Below, one piece after another: positions 1 through 6,950 of a DNA stretch of 6,968 nt. The notes under the pieces are model-generated. The model was given only the letters and a program-made list of their open reading frames with translations, did no database searches and was not told where the DNA came from. Origin of the DNA: Cyclobacteriaceae bacterium (GTDB lineage Bacteria; Bacteroidota; Bacteroidia; Cytophagales; Cyclobacteriaceae); the NCBI GenBank assembly GCA_030589835.1, contig JAUUZS010000225.1, positions 1 to 6,968 of the forward strand. The letters are read 5' to 3'. The position numbers and the translations under genes are program-made. Each line of letters starts with the position of its first letter. Position 1 is the first letter of the stretch.

Positions 1-88
1 AATCTCTATTCAATCTTTTATCAATCTCTATTCAATATTTCATCAATCTCTATTCAATCTTTCATCAATCTCTATTCAATCTTTCATC
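1..88. repeat. 22-bp tandem repeat, four copies
   Basis: Four consecutive 22-bp units (1-22, 23-44, 45-66, 67-88), each beginning AATCTCTATTCAAT. Units 3 and 4 are identical; units 1 and 2 each differ from them at one base. A decayed fifth start (AATCTAGATCAATC) follows at 89, and related ATTCAAT words continue to about 118. The array starts at the window edge, so its true copy number is unknown. It lies 3' of the minus-strand hydrolase gene. It has no spacer/repeat alternation, so it is not a CRISPR array; it looks like a minisatellite. No function can be assigned. Confidence 0.93.
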
Positions 89-142
89 AATCTAGATCAA
101 TCAATTTTCCGATTCAATATTCATATTTAAAAAAAAGTGCCA

Positions 143-1066
143 TTAGAAGCGAGACCCCAAAATCCAATCCGAAATATCTTGTATCACATAATCAGGAATA
201 GACCCTTCTACCTGATATTCTGCAGGATAGGATAGCCCCTCTCCTTCTAAAAACAAATGATTTAGCTTTGGGTAAGACTTAAAAATAGCTTTGTCGTTTT
301 CTTTTAAGGCAGCCTGCCAAAGCCTAAAATCGTCCATGGTCACCTGGTAGTCCCGCTCTCCCTGAAGAACTAAAATATTTTGGCCGATAGATTGTACTTC
401 TTCAACTTGATTATACTCCATGAGTGATCTCCAATATGTTGCAGGCAATTCCAATGGGAGATTACCGGAAGTGTCGTTTGCGTTTTGATGTAACCCTTCC
501 AAATTATCAACTTGTAGGTGTAGCTCATCCAAAAATTTTTGTTCAGATTCGTTTAATCCGTCTTGAGATAATAAATAATGATATTGCTCAAGGATCAGCT
601 GTTCCAATGGCCTGGCATTTCCTGCCATGATAATGATGCCATCTACTCCAGAATTTTCGCCAGCGATTTTGGGCGTTAACATGCCGCCAAGGCTATGGCC
701 TAGCACGAAAATTTTATCTACACCGTTTTGTTCGAAGGAAAAACGAATCGCACTTTCTGCGTCGTCCAATACTTCTTGTCGAAGGTTGATATTTTGTCCA
801 TCAACTGTACTTTTTGCTCCATACACAAAAGTACGTTTATCATATCGAAACGAAGCAATATTGAATCTTGCCAGTCCATGGGCAATATCGCGAAAAGGCT
901 TGTTTGGTCCTATCGTCTCATCACGATCATTTGGTCCGGAACCATGAATAAATACTACAATTGGGTATTGATTTATCCCTTTTGGAAAAGTTAATATTCC
1001 GGGAAGTTTAAAATCACCCGAATGAAGCATAAATTCTTTTTCTTCAAAAATTGAATTGGATACCAA
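143..1066 (-). CDS. alpha/beta hydrolase (C-terminal part of a DUF3887-hydrolase protein)
   Basis: Serine hydrolase of the alpha/beta fold. Seen: an oxyanion-region HGSGPNDRDE motif at residues 41-50, the nucleophile elbow GHSLGG at 123-128 (Ser125), a probable acid Asp239 in GERDYQV, and a probable base His270 in KLNHLF, so the triad is complete. It probably cleaves an ester or amide; the substrate is unknown. The frame opens at TTG (1064-1066), with an alternative ATG at 1028-1030, and neither has a clear ribosome site. The upstream DUF3887-type gene ends only 11 bp before the TTG. Reading back in this frame (EKPD before LVSNS) continues without a stop into the A10 run at 1084-1093. From family knowledge, DUF3887 and this hydrolase are usually one secreted polypeptide, and the joined reading would give about 441 residues. 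I infer this is the 3' half of a split gene; without the upstream signal peptide it would stay in the cytoplasm. Confidence 0.85.
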   Translation of the reverse strand: MVSNSIFEEKEFMLHSGDFKLPGILTFPKGINQYPIVVFIHGSGPNDRDETIGPNKPFRDIAHGLARFNIASFRYDKRTFVYGAKSTVDGQNINLRQEVLDDAESAIRFSFEQNGVDKIFVLGHSLGGMLTPKIAGENSGVDGIIIMAGNARPLEQLILEQYHYLLSQDGLNESEQKFLDELHLQVDNLEGLHQNANDTSGNLPLELPATYWRSLMEYNQVEEVQSIGQNILVLQGERDYQVTMDDFRLWQAALKENDKAIFKSYPKLNHLFLEGEGLSYPAEYQVEGSIPDYVIQDISDWILGSRF

Positions 1067-1077
1067 GTCAGGCTTTT

Positions 1078-1467
1078 CTACTCTTTTTTTTTTGCTGCCG
1101 GCACGAAAAACAGGCCACTTATTTTATTCTGCTCATTAAAAGCAAGTTTCAAATCAAGATCGACATTTTCAAAATCAAGGAAATGATTCACAACCACCAT
1201 GCCCTGAACCTCTGAGGCAACTGCCTCACCAGAGCCAATATAATTACCGACTTGAGTTGGGAGCGTTTTCCATATCTCACTCAGTTTTTCTGCGGTAATG
1301 GCAGATTGCATGGTTTCATCAAACAAGGCATATATTTCAGAAGTTTGATCATTTTCAAAATAGCCAATAACTTTTTCAGTAATATCCATTTGTGTGGCAT
1401 ACTCCTGAGCAGTAGCAGAAAAAATTACGATTAGATGTGCGAGAATTAAAAAGAAGGGCTTTTTCAT
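1078..1467 (-). CDS. secreted DUF3887-type domain protein (N-terminal part of the split hydrolase)
   Basis: A 129-residue product starting at ATG (1465-1467). Residues 1-21 form a signal peptide: MKK, then a hydrophobic stretch, ending ...SATAQ. There is no lipobox Cys, so a type I signal for export is likely. Residues of about 25-115 resemble DUF3887, an NTF2-like small domain; the stretch EKLSEIWKTLPTQVG and the terminal ISGLFFVPA are typical. In relatives this domain sits directly before an alpha/beta hydrolase in the same chain, joined by a short linker after the F-x-P-A motif. Here the chain ends in PAAKKKE and TAG (1078-1080), right after a run of ten A. A one-base gain in that run removes the stop and joins the next gene. 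The domain assignment is from recalled family patterns, not a search. Alternatively it is a free-standing periplasmic protein. Confidence 0.8.
   Translation of the reverse strand: MKKPFFLILAHLIVIFSATAQEYATQMDITEKVIGYFENDQTSEIYALFDETMQSAITAEKLSEIWKTLPTQVGNYIGSGEAVASEVQGMVVVNHFLDFENVDLDLKLAFNEQNKISGLFFVPAAKKKE
1084..1093 (-). other. A10 homopolymer at the frame change (slippage or frameshift site)
   Basis: On the minus strand the run reads GCAGC, then ten A, then GAGTAG. In the upstream frame this is GCA AAA AAA AAA GAG TAG and contains the -1 slippery heptamer A-AAA-AAA. A -1 ribosomal slip, or an mRNA with eleven A from polymerase stuttering, would read on as AGA GTA GAA AAG CCT GAC TTG, straight into the hydrolase frame. 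I see no obvious downstream stem-loop stimulator. An indel (true mutation or sequencing artefact) explains the data equally well. Confidence 0.75.
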
Positions 1468-2043
1468 GAAAATAGTTTAAGGATGCAACTTAATGAATAC
1501 CGTATAAATGTGCAATTAGTTCATTTCAAAAAACATCAATCTGATTTGTTTCACTACCTTCAAATCAATCGTCCATATATTACTTACCGATAAATAGAAC
1601 TTTCTGAAAAAGTCATAAGTACCTTCCTCGCCGACAATCGGGAATCAGATACAACCCGGCAAAACGATACTGTATAGTTATACCGTTAGCTAGAGGTAGG
1701 CCCGCCTCCGGTAAGCAGGGAAGTAATTGATGTGCTACTGACCAGTATAATTCTGAAAGAATTAAAATTATTTTAGCTGGTATCGCACAAGGAAATATAA
1801 CACATCAGTCCAATGCCCTAGCCCCAAACAGGAAGTTGAATGGACATTTATTATTGATTTTCAGTTGGTTATACGTTTTTCATTATACCCTAAATACTAC
1901 TTCGCCATAAAAACAGTCCCACCAAAAGCATTAATAAATGTTGGTAGAGCCATGACTATATTATATAATGATAGCATTGTTGCAGTTAGTAATATGAGAG
2001 TAAAAAAATTCAATTCTGATTTTTAAACCTTTTGATTAAAGGA

Positions 2044-2075
2044 ATTCAATTTATGATGAATTTTATAAATTGAAT
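2044..2075. promoter_or_regulatory. AT-rich perfect inverted repeat upstream of the receptor gene
   Basis: The arms ATTCAATTTAT (2044-2054) and ATAAATTGAAT (2065-2075) are exact reverse complements over 11 bp with a 10-bp loop. It sits 127 bp before the receptor start codon. It could be an operator or an mRNA hairpin. A terminator role is less likely because the stem is nearly pure A/T, although a T-rich stretch follows at 2088-2099. The function is inferred only from position. Confidence 0.45.
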
Positions 2076-2085
2076 ACTTGCTTAT

Positions 2086-2110
2086 AATTTTTTCTTTTTC
2101 ATAAAAAATT
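2086..2110. promoter_or_regulatory. second AT-rich inverted repeat in the receptor leader
   Basis: AATTTTTT (2086-2093) and AAAAAATT (2103-2110) pair over 8 bp with a 9-bp loop. Allowing one bulge, a further ATA/TAT pairing extends the stem. The composition is so A/T-biased that chance is a real alternative. If it is a T-tract terminator it would insulate the operon; if it is DNA-level structure it could be curved promoter DNA. Confidence 0.25.
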
Positions 2111-2202
2111 GTATCTTATACTGTTAACTAATAAAAAAGTGCAAAAATAGCGCTTAGTTTTATAACAATTTGAACAGAACATTTTAACCTAACCTCCAAT
2201 CT

Positions 2203-4971
2203 ATGAATCGCATTTCTAACAAATCATTGTTGGCATTTGTCATTATTGCATTTGTCACATCGGCAGCTTTTGCCCAATCCACCAATATTTCTGGTGTAGT
2301 CAAAGAGTCTGGTACTACAGAACCATTAGCTGGTGTAAATATCATTGTCAAAGGCCTGGTGATCGGTACAATTTCAGATTTAGACGGAACTTTTAATCTG
2401 AAAGTGAATCAATCTCCTCCTTTATCACTTGTTTTTTCTTTCGTAGGATACAGCACTCAGGAATTAGAAATAACGGAAGCTAATTCTTCAGGATTAGAAA
2501 TCATGCTTGAGGAGCAAACCATTTTGGGACAAGAAATCGTGGTCTCTGCCTCGCGAATAGAAGAAAATATTTTACGTTCACCGGTAACAATCGAAAAAGT
2601 TGATTTATTGAGTATTCGTCAATCAGCGGCACCAGAATTTTTTGATGCGCTGGCAACTGTAAAAGGAGTTCAGGTGAGCAGCGGAAGTATTAACTTCAAC
2701 CAAGTAAACACGCGTGGGTTTGCCACCATAGCCAATGTTCGATTTGTACAATTGGTAGATGGCATGGATATATCTGCTCCCCTGCTTAATTTCCCTACCG
2801 GTAACATTGTTGGCATTGGAGAATTGGATGCTGAAAGTATGGAATTGGTACCGGGAGCTGCCTCTGCCTTGTATGGGCCAAATGCATTTAACGGCATACT
2901 CTTCATGAACAGCAAGAGTCCTTTTGAATACCAGGGTTTAAGCGCCCAGGTAAAGGGAGGCCTGACCAACTCAGATGCTCATGGGTCTTCAAGCCCTTTT
3001 TATCATGTAGGAATTAGATATGCAAAGGCCTTTAACAATAAGTTCGCTTTTAAAGTCAATTTTTCATTTTTAAAGGCCAGGGACTGGCTTGGCAACGATT
3101 ACAAGACTGATAGGGTTAACCCGGAGTCGACCATAGACTTGAGCAACAATCCCAATTTTGACGGGCTTAATTTGTACGGAGATGAAACTGTAATACCCGT
3201 TCCGATTGGCGGCACATTTGGCACGCTGGATCTAAGAAGAACAGGATTTACGGAAGAATCCTTATTGGATAATGACGATGCGCAAAGCATCAAGGGAGAT
3301 GTCGCACTGCATTACAGGATCAATGATAATTTAGAGGCACTTTATAATTTCAGATATGGAGGCGGAAGTTCAATATATCAGGGAACTGAAAAGTATGTGC
3401 TAAGAAGTTATACGCAGCAGTTTCATAAGGTAGAACTAAAATCTGACCATTTCTTTGCAAGGGTTTATATGACAGAAACGGGAGCTGCTGATTCATGGAA
3501 TATGAGCGCTCAGGGAGCATTTGCCAATGAGTATTATAGCCCAACGGTGGCAAAATGGGCACCTGAATATGCCCAATATTATGTGCTGGCGATGCAGGGT
3601 TATTTACCAGGTGTAGCTGCCGGAAATGAAGCAGCGGCTCATATTGCCGGGCGTAACTTTGCAGACAGAGACAGACCTGTTGAGGGAAGCTCGGAATTTA
3701 ACGACCTTATGGATAGCGTCAGGGGGAATTTTTTTCAGAAATCTCCTCCTGGATCATCCTTTTTCGATAATTCACGTCTTTATCATGCAGAATTTAATTA
3801 TAATTTTAAAGGAATTTCCTTTGCTGAAGTAATGATCGGAGGAAATTTCAGAAGATATAGCCTGTATTCAAAAGGCACCATATTCAATGAAGCACCGGAG
3901 GGAGGTACTGATTTTGAACGAATAGACATCAACGAATATGGTTTTTACGGACAAATTGCAAAATCTTTTGCCGATGCATTGCGCCTAACGGGCTCTCTGA
4001 GATACGACAAAAATGAAAATTTCGATGGACAGGTGACACCAAGGCTCTCTGCTGTTTACAGCTTTAACGATACACACAATTTCAGGGCATCATTTCAGAC
4101 AGGATTTAGAAATCCGGATACACAGGCGCAATTCATATTTTTCCCCTCTACCGGAGGAACACTACTCGGTAGCTCAAAAGCAAATGCTGAGCGCTATGGT
4201 GTACATGAGGGAGGAGCATGGACACTCGCATCATACAATGCATACCGGGCATCAGGCGGATTATTAGACCCAGGGTCAGGGGATCCCATCGGTGGAAATG
4301 CAGACCTTTTAGTGACTGCAGATATTGACTATGTGAGTCCTGAAAGACTGGTGGCCTACGAAATCGGGTATAAGGGAATAATATCGAAGAATTTAATGCT
4401 TGATATAAATGGCTATTATTCAAGTTATAAAGATTTTATCGGAGGAGAACTTATTGCCAACAAACTACCGGCAAACCATCGGGGTGATGCGATTAATCCG
4501 GGTTCTTTATTTTCACCGTATGTGAATAGTACCAGTGAAGTGACATCGGTGGGTGCAGGCATAGGATTTACCTATAATTTTTTCAAGAGTTATATCCTTA
4601 ACGGCAATTATAATTATGCCACTTTTGACCTTAACTCCAACACAGAAGGTGATTTCAGAGCCGGATTTAATACTCCAGAAAATAAATTCAACATCGGGAT
4701 AGGAAGCAGAAAAGTCTTCAATAATTTTGGTTTCCATTTGAATTTCAGGTGGCAGGATAAATTCCTGTGGGAATCTACTTTTGGCATATGGAATGTACCT
4801 GAATTTGGCGTATTGGATGCTCAGGTCAACTACAAGATTTCGGACATCAAAACAATCGTAAAATTAGGAGGGACTAACCTGATTGGAGGGGATTATCGCA
4901 CCAACCTGGGAGCTCCATTTGTTGGTCAGCAATTCTACCTATCTCTTACATTTGATGAATTCTTAAATTAA
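2203..4971 (+). CDS. TonB-dependent outer-membrane receptor with carboxypeptidase-regulatory-like domain
   Basis: An outer-membrane active transporter of 922 residues that would use TonB-ExbBD energy from the inner membrane. Layout: signal peptide 1-25 (...SAAFAQ). A carboxypeptidase-regulatory-like beta-sandwich follows at about 28-104 (ISGVVKESGTTEPLAGVNI, DLDGTFNL, FSFVGYSTQELEI). A candidate TonB box is EIVVSAS, 111-117. The plug spans about 118-240, with NTRGF at 169-173 and GPNAFNGILFMNSKSP at 225-240. The rest, about 245-922, is a beta-barrel rich in alternating aromatic strands, ending YLSLTFDEFLN. The length fits a complete receptor. It is not a typical SusC: it lacks the longer SusC signature and its partner is not SusD. 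The start ATG follows the signal-peptide logic; no Shine-Dalgarno is visible, as is usual in this phylum. The gene for an SGNH-type lipoprotein follows after 25 bp, suggesting one operon. The substrate is unknown; an ester or lipid compound is an inference from the partner. Confidence 0.93.
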   Translation: MNRISNKSLLAFVIIAFVTSAAFAQSTNISGVVKESGTTEPLAGVNIIVKGLVIGTISDLDGTFNLKVNQSPPLSLVFSFVGYSTQELEITEANSSGLEIMLEEQTILGQEIVVSASRIEENILRSPVTIEKVDLLSIRQSAAPEFFDALATVKGVQVSSGSINFNQVNTRGFATIANVRFVQLVDGMDISAPLLNFPTGNIVGIGELDAESMELVPGAASALYGPNAFNGILFMNSKSPFEYQGLSAQVKGGLTNSDAHGSSSPFYHVGIRYAKAFNNKFAFKVNFSFLKARDWLGNDYKTDRVNPESTIDLSNNPNFDGLNLYGDETVIPVPIGGTFGTLDLRRTGFTEESLLDNDDAQSIKGDVALHYRINDNLEALYNFRYGGGSSIYQGTEKYVLRSYTQQFHKVELKSDHFFARVYMTETGAADSWNMSAQGAFANEYYSPTVAKWAPEYAQYYVLAMQGYLPGVAAGNEAAAHIAGRNFADRDRPVEGSSEFNDLMDSVRGNFFQKSPPGSSFFDNSRLYHAEFNYNFKGISFAEVMIGGNFRRYSLYSKGTIFNEAPEGGTDFERIDINEYGFYGQIAKSFADALRLTGSLRYDKNENFDGQVTPRLSAVYSFNDTHNFRASFQTGFRNPDTQAQFIFFPSTGGTLLGSSKANAERYGVHEGGAWTLASYNAYRASGGLLDPGSGDPIGGNADLLVTADIDYVSPERLVAYEIGYKGIISKNLMLDINGYYSSYKDFIGGELIANKLPANHRGDAINPGSLFSPYVNSTSEVTSVGAGIGFTYNFFKSYILNGNYNYATFDLNSNTEGDFRAGFNTPENKFNIGIGSRKVFNNFGFHLNFRWQDKFLWESTFGIWNVPEFGVLDAQVNYKISDIKTIVKLGGTNLIGGDYRTNLGAPFVGQQFYLSLTFDEFLN

Positions 4972-4996
4972 TCCTACCAACTAAACGACTTGAATC

Positions 4997-6568
4997 ATGA
5001 AAAATATGCACCTATATACCGTACTAGCAATCACAATAATTATTTCGTCATGTGCACAAGAATTTATAGATCTTGAACCTCAAGAAACACCGCCGCCTAT
5101 TTGTGTTTCCTGCCCCGATGGAGCAGGATCAGGAAGTGCATCATTTGATAAGTTTGTGACCATAGGAAATTCCTATGTAGCCGGCTTTCAGGCAGGGGCT
5201 TTATACGATGCAGGCCAGAGCAATTCGATGGCAAGAATCATTGCAAAGCAATTGGAATGCGCAGGAGGTAGTGCCACATTTAACCAACCCGACATTAACT
5301 CTTTTAACGGTTTTAACCTCCAACTCTCCGATCTGGGCCAGGGCATTATTTTGGGACGAATGATTTTGCTTGATGATGGAAAAGACGTTTTGCCGGCTCC
5401 TGCAGGCGCTCCCGGAGTTCCTGCACCTTATAATACGGCTGACCTACCGACTGCGTTTATGGGTGATAAAGCGGCTTTAAACAACTTTGGTGTACCCTTT
5501 CTATTCCTCGGACAGGCACTTATTCCGGATACCGGAAATCCAGCTAGTCCGTTTTATAATCCTTTGTGGGCTCGATTTGCGAGTAGTCCGGAAGTGAAAT
5601 CAATTGTAGAAGATGCATTGGGAGCAGCGGGAAGTTTTTACCTGATATGGTTGGGAATGGATGATGCCCTACTGCATGCAGCGTTTGGTGCAGACGAAAC
5701 TTTCCCATTGACTTCCGTAGCAGATTTTGATTTACAGTTTAATGGACTTATTACTACCATGCTTGCCGCTAATCCAGTTTTTAAAGGTGTGGTCGGAAAC
5801 ATTCCAAGTATCGTGACATATCCATATTTTACCACCATACCCTATAACACCATAGATTTGGATGCTGCTACTGCAAGCTCTATTCAAACCGGTTTGGCAG
5901 ACGGTTACAATGCTTTCCTCAATGCTATGGCTGGTTTTGGCGCCATTACAGATGAAGAGCGGGATAAAAGACTTCTGAATTATGTTTATGGTGATAATAG
6001 TGTTTTGATTACGGATGAATCACTGACAGATCTGACGGAATTAATGGTTGCCAATGGAGCAGGGTCTCTTGTTCCATTTGCGCAAGCCCGACAAACCACC
6101 CCCACAGACCTTATCCCATTAGCGGCTGGAGCAGTTCTAGGGGAAACATACCTGGGAATTCCAACCGCCATTCAAGGAGTAAGCTGGCCGGTAGGTGACG
6201 AATATGCATTGACGGTAAATGAAATTATACAAATTGAAACCAATATTGCCGGGTATAATGCTATTATAGATGCCGCCGTTTCAGGAAGTGGTGACCGACT
6301 TGTAGTCGCCGATGTAAAAACTGCCTACAATACGCTTTTGGGAGCTTCAGTTACCTATGGCGGTTTGCTTATCGATGGAGTTACGATCGCTTCAACATTT
6401 GCACCTCCGGCAGCAGCATATTCTGAGGATGGATTGCATCCCAATGATCGGGGTTACGCCTATACGGCGAATGTATTTATCGATGCCATCAATTTGAAAT
6501 TCGGAGCCACAGTACCCAATATCTGTTTAAATGAATATGGAGGAACGGGATTGCCTGTTAGTCCGTAA
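4997..6568 (+). CDS. SGNH/GDSL hydrolase-like lipoprotein
   Basis: A 523-residue lipoprotein. The signal peptide ends in the lipobox IISSC with Cys19 as the lipidated residue. A Pro/Gly/Ser linker (about 27-49) carries a C-x-x-C pair (Cys36, Cys39). The SGNH-like domain spans about 50-505. Block I is FVTIGNSYVAGFQ with nucleophile Ser59 (GNSY instead of GDSL). Block III is WLGMDD at 218-223, where relatives have G-x-N-D, so Asp222 replaces the expected Asn. Block V is DGLHPNDRGYAYTAN with Asp478 and His481. It is longer than classical GDSL esterases (about 200-350 residues) because of insertions between blocks III and V. It is probably anchored to the outer membrane beside the receptor encoded 25 bp upstream, either cutting an ester bond or only binding the ligand. 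Met4 is an alternative start that keeps the lipobox. The fold assignment is firm; activity is uncertain given the block III change. Confidence 0.88.
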   Translation: MKNMHLYTVLAITIIISSCAQEFIDLEPQETPPPICVSCPDGAGSGSASFDKFVTIGNSYVAGFQAGALYDAGQSNSMARIIAKQLECAGGSATFNQPDINSFNGFNLQLSDLGQGIILGRMILLDDGKDVLPAPAGAPGVPAPYNTADLPTAFMGDKAALNNFGVPFLFLGQALIPDTGNPASPFYNPLWARFASSPEVKSIVEDALGAAGSFYLIWLGMDDALLHAAFGADETFPLTSVADFDLQFNGLITTMLAANPVFKGVVGNIPSIVTYPYFTTIPYNTIDLDAATASSIQTGLADGYNAFLNAMAGFGAITDEERDKRLLNYVYGDNSVLITDESLTDLTELMVANGAGSLVPFAQARQTTPTDLIPLAAGAVLGETYLGIPTAIQGVSWPVGDEYALTVNEIIQIETNIAGYNAIIDAAVSGSGDRLVVADVKTAYNTLLGASVTYGGLLIDGVTIASTFAPPAAAYSEDGLHPNDRGYAYTANVFIDAINLKFGATVPNICLNEYGGTGLPVSP

Positions 6569-6817
6569 TAGGAAACATATTTGGCTCTTTTAGGAAAGAA
6601 AACCAACAACATAGCCTGTCCCATATTCAGATTGCTTCGTTTACTTTCCTGATACCTTAGTATAATTCTGCCATTTAAAATGGAAAGTTGGGAAAAGAGT
6701 ATGCGAAGCTTTTTGTATTCCATTATTCCTACTAATAAATAGACAGTAAAATCTGCGATTATTCTTGGTGACATTGTGAATGGGTGTAAGACAAAATGCA
6801 GATTTGTTTTTATTGAT
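6569..6817. other. non-coding region downstream of the receptor operon
   Basis: About 250 bp of AT-rich sequence after the lipoprotein stop with no supported gene. A minus-strand open frame crosses it (6774-6460), but it runs back into the lipoprotein gene and has no recognisable protein features. A weak fold at 6634-6714 is listed separately. Confidence 0.6.
6634..6714 (+). terminator. weak terminator-like fold after the operon
   Basis: GCTTCG (6634-6639) pairs with CGAAGC (6704-6709), which is followed directly by five T (6710-6714). Inside, CTTTCC (6644-6649) can pair with GGAAAG (6682-6687). The stems are only 6 bp and the loops are long, so this is a weak candidate; the strong palindrome at 6818-6950 could serve as the real transcript end. 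Confidence 0.25.
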
Positions 6818-6950
6818 TTACCACGGTGCTTTAGCCCGTGGGCGCTTTACGCTAAGAAAGAAGGGCTTTAGCCAAAAACAATGTGACTAAATTTATGGCT
6901 AAAGCCAATTAGGAATATTTTATTATCCACGGGCTAAAGCAGCGTGGTAA
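6818..6950. repeat. nested inverted-repeat element (REP/MITE-like)
   Basis: The outer arms 6818-6841 and 6927-6950 are reverse complements over 24 bp with one mismatch; they contain TTACCACG, GCTTTAGCCC and GTGG. The 85-bp interior holds a perfect 11-bp inverted repeat, GGCTTTAGCCA (6864-6874) against TGGCTAAAGCC (6896-6906), with a 21-base loop. The same GCTTTAGCC core thus appears in both outer and inner stems, on both strands. Weaker symmetry may extend outward, with GCAGA at 6798-6802 facing TCTGC at 6964-6968 on the window edge. It has no coding capacity. It resembles dispersed palindromes mobilised by REP-associated IS200-like (RAYT) transposases; that link is inference. Confidence 0.8.

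Larger units (their letters stand above)
1468..2202. other. 735-bp divergent intergenic region, no supported gene
   Basis: This separates the minus-strand hydrolase locus from the plus-strand receptor operon, so it must hold both promoters. I found no match that I trust to the Bacteroidota -7 TAnnTTTG / -33 TTG promoter. From 1621 to 1740 about 60 of 120 bases are G or C, well above the flanks, with a possible weak fold (GAGG/CCTC and TACCG/CGGTA around 1681-1712). From about 1980 on it is very AT-rich and carries two inverted repeats. Open frames are short and lack starts. No tRNA or riboswitch pattern was recognised. Confidence 0.7.

Noticed and set aside
1..88. Possible CRISPR array
   Set aside because: The units are directly adjacent with no variable spacers.
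627..994. Plus-strand open frames opposite the hydrolase gene
   Set aside because: They are antisense shadows of a gene with a complete catalytic triad, and they lack features of their own.
1502..1650. Short minus-strand stop-free stretch upstream of the DUF3887-type gene
   Set aside because: It is only about 40 codons, has no proper start at its 5' end and no recognisable motif.
1766..2026. Plus-strand stop-free stretch of 87 codons, with an internal ATG at 1952 giving 24 residues
   Set aside because: There is no start codon until near its end, no recognisable protein pattern and unremarkable composition. A gene remnant is possible but not supported.
1742..6668. The 12-base word AGTATAATTCTG occurs in both intergenic regions (near 1744 and 6659)
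   Set aside because: A shared 12-mer is expected about once by chance in a window this size, and similarity does not extend into the flanks.
6671..6683. Palindrome CCATTTAAAATGG
   Set aside because: A six-base stem with a one-base centre cannot form a normal hairpin, and such words are common in AT-rich DNA.
6460..6774. Minus-strand open frame of about 104 codons
   Set aside because: Half of it lies antisense to the conserved C-terminal block V of the lipoprotein, and it shows no domain, signal or start context.
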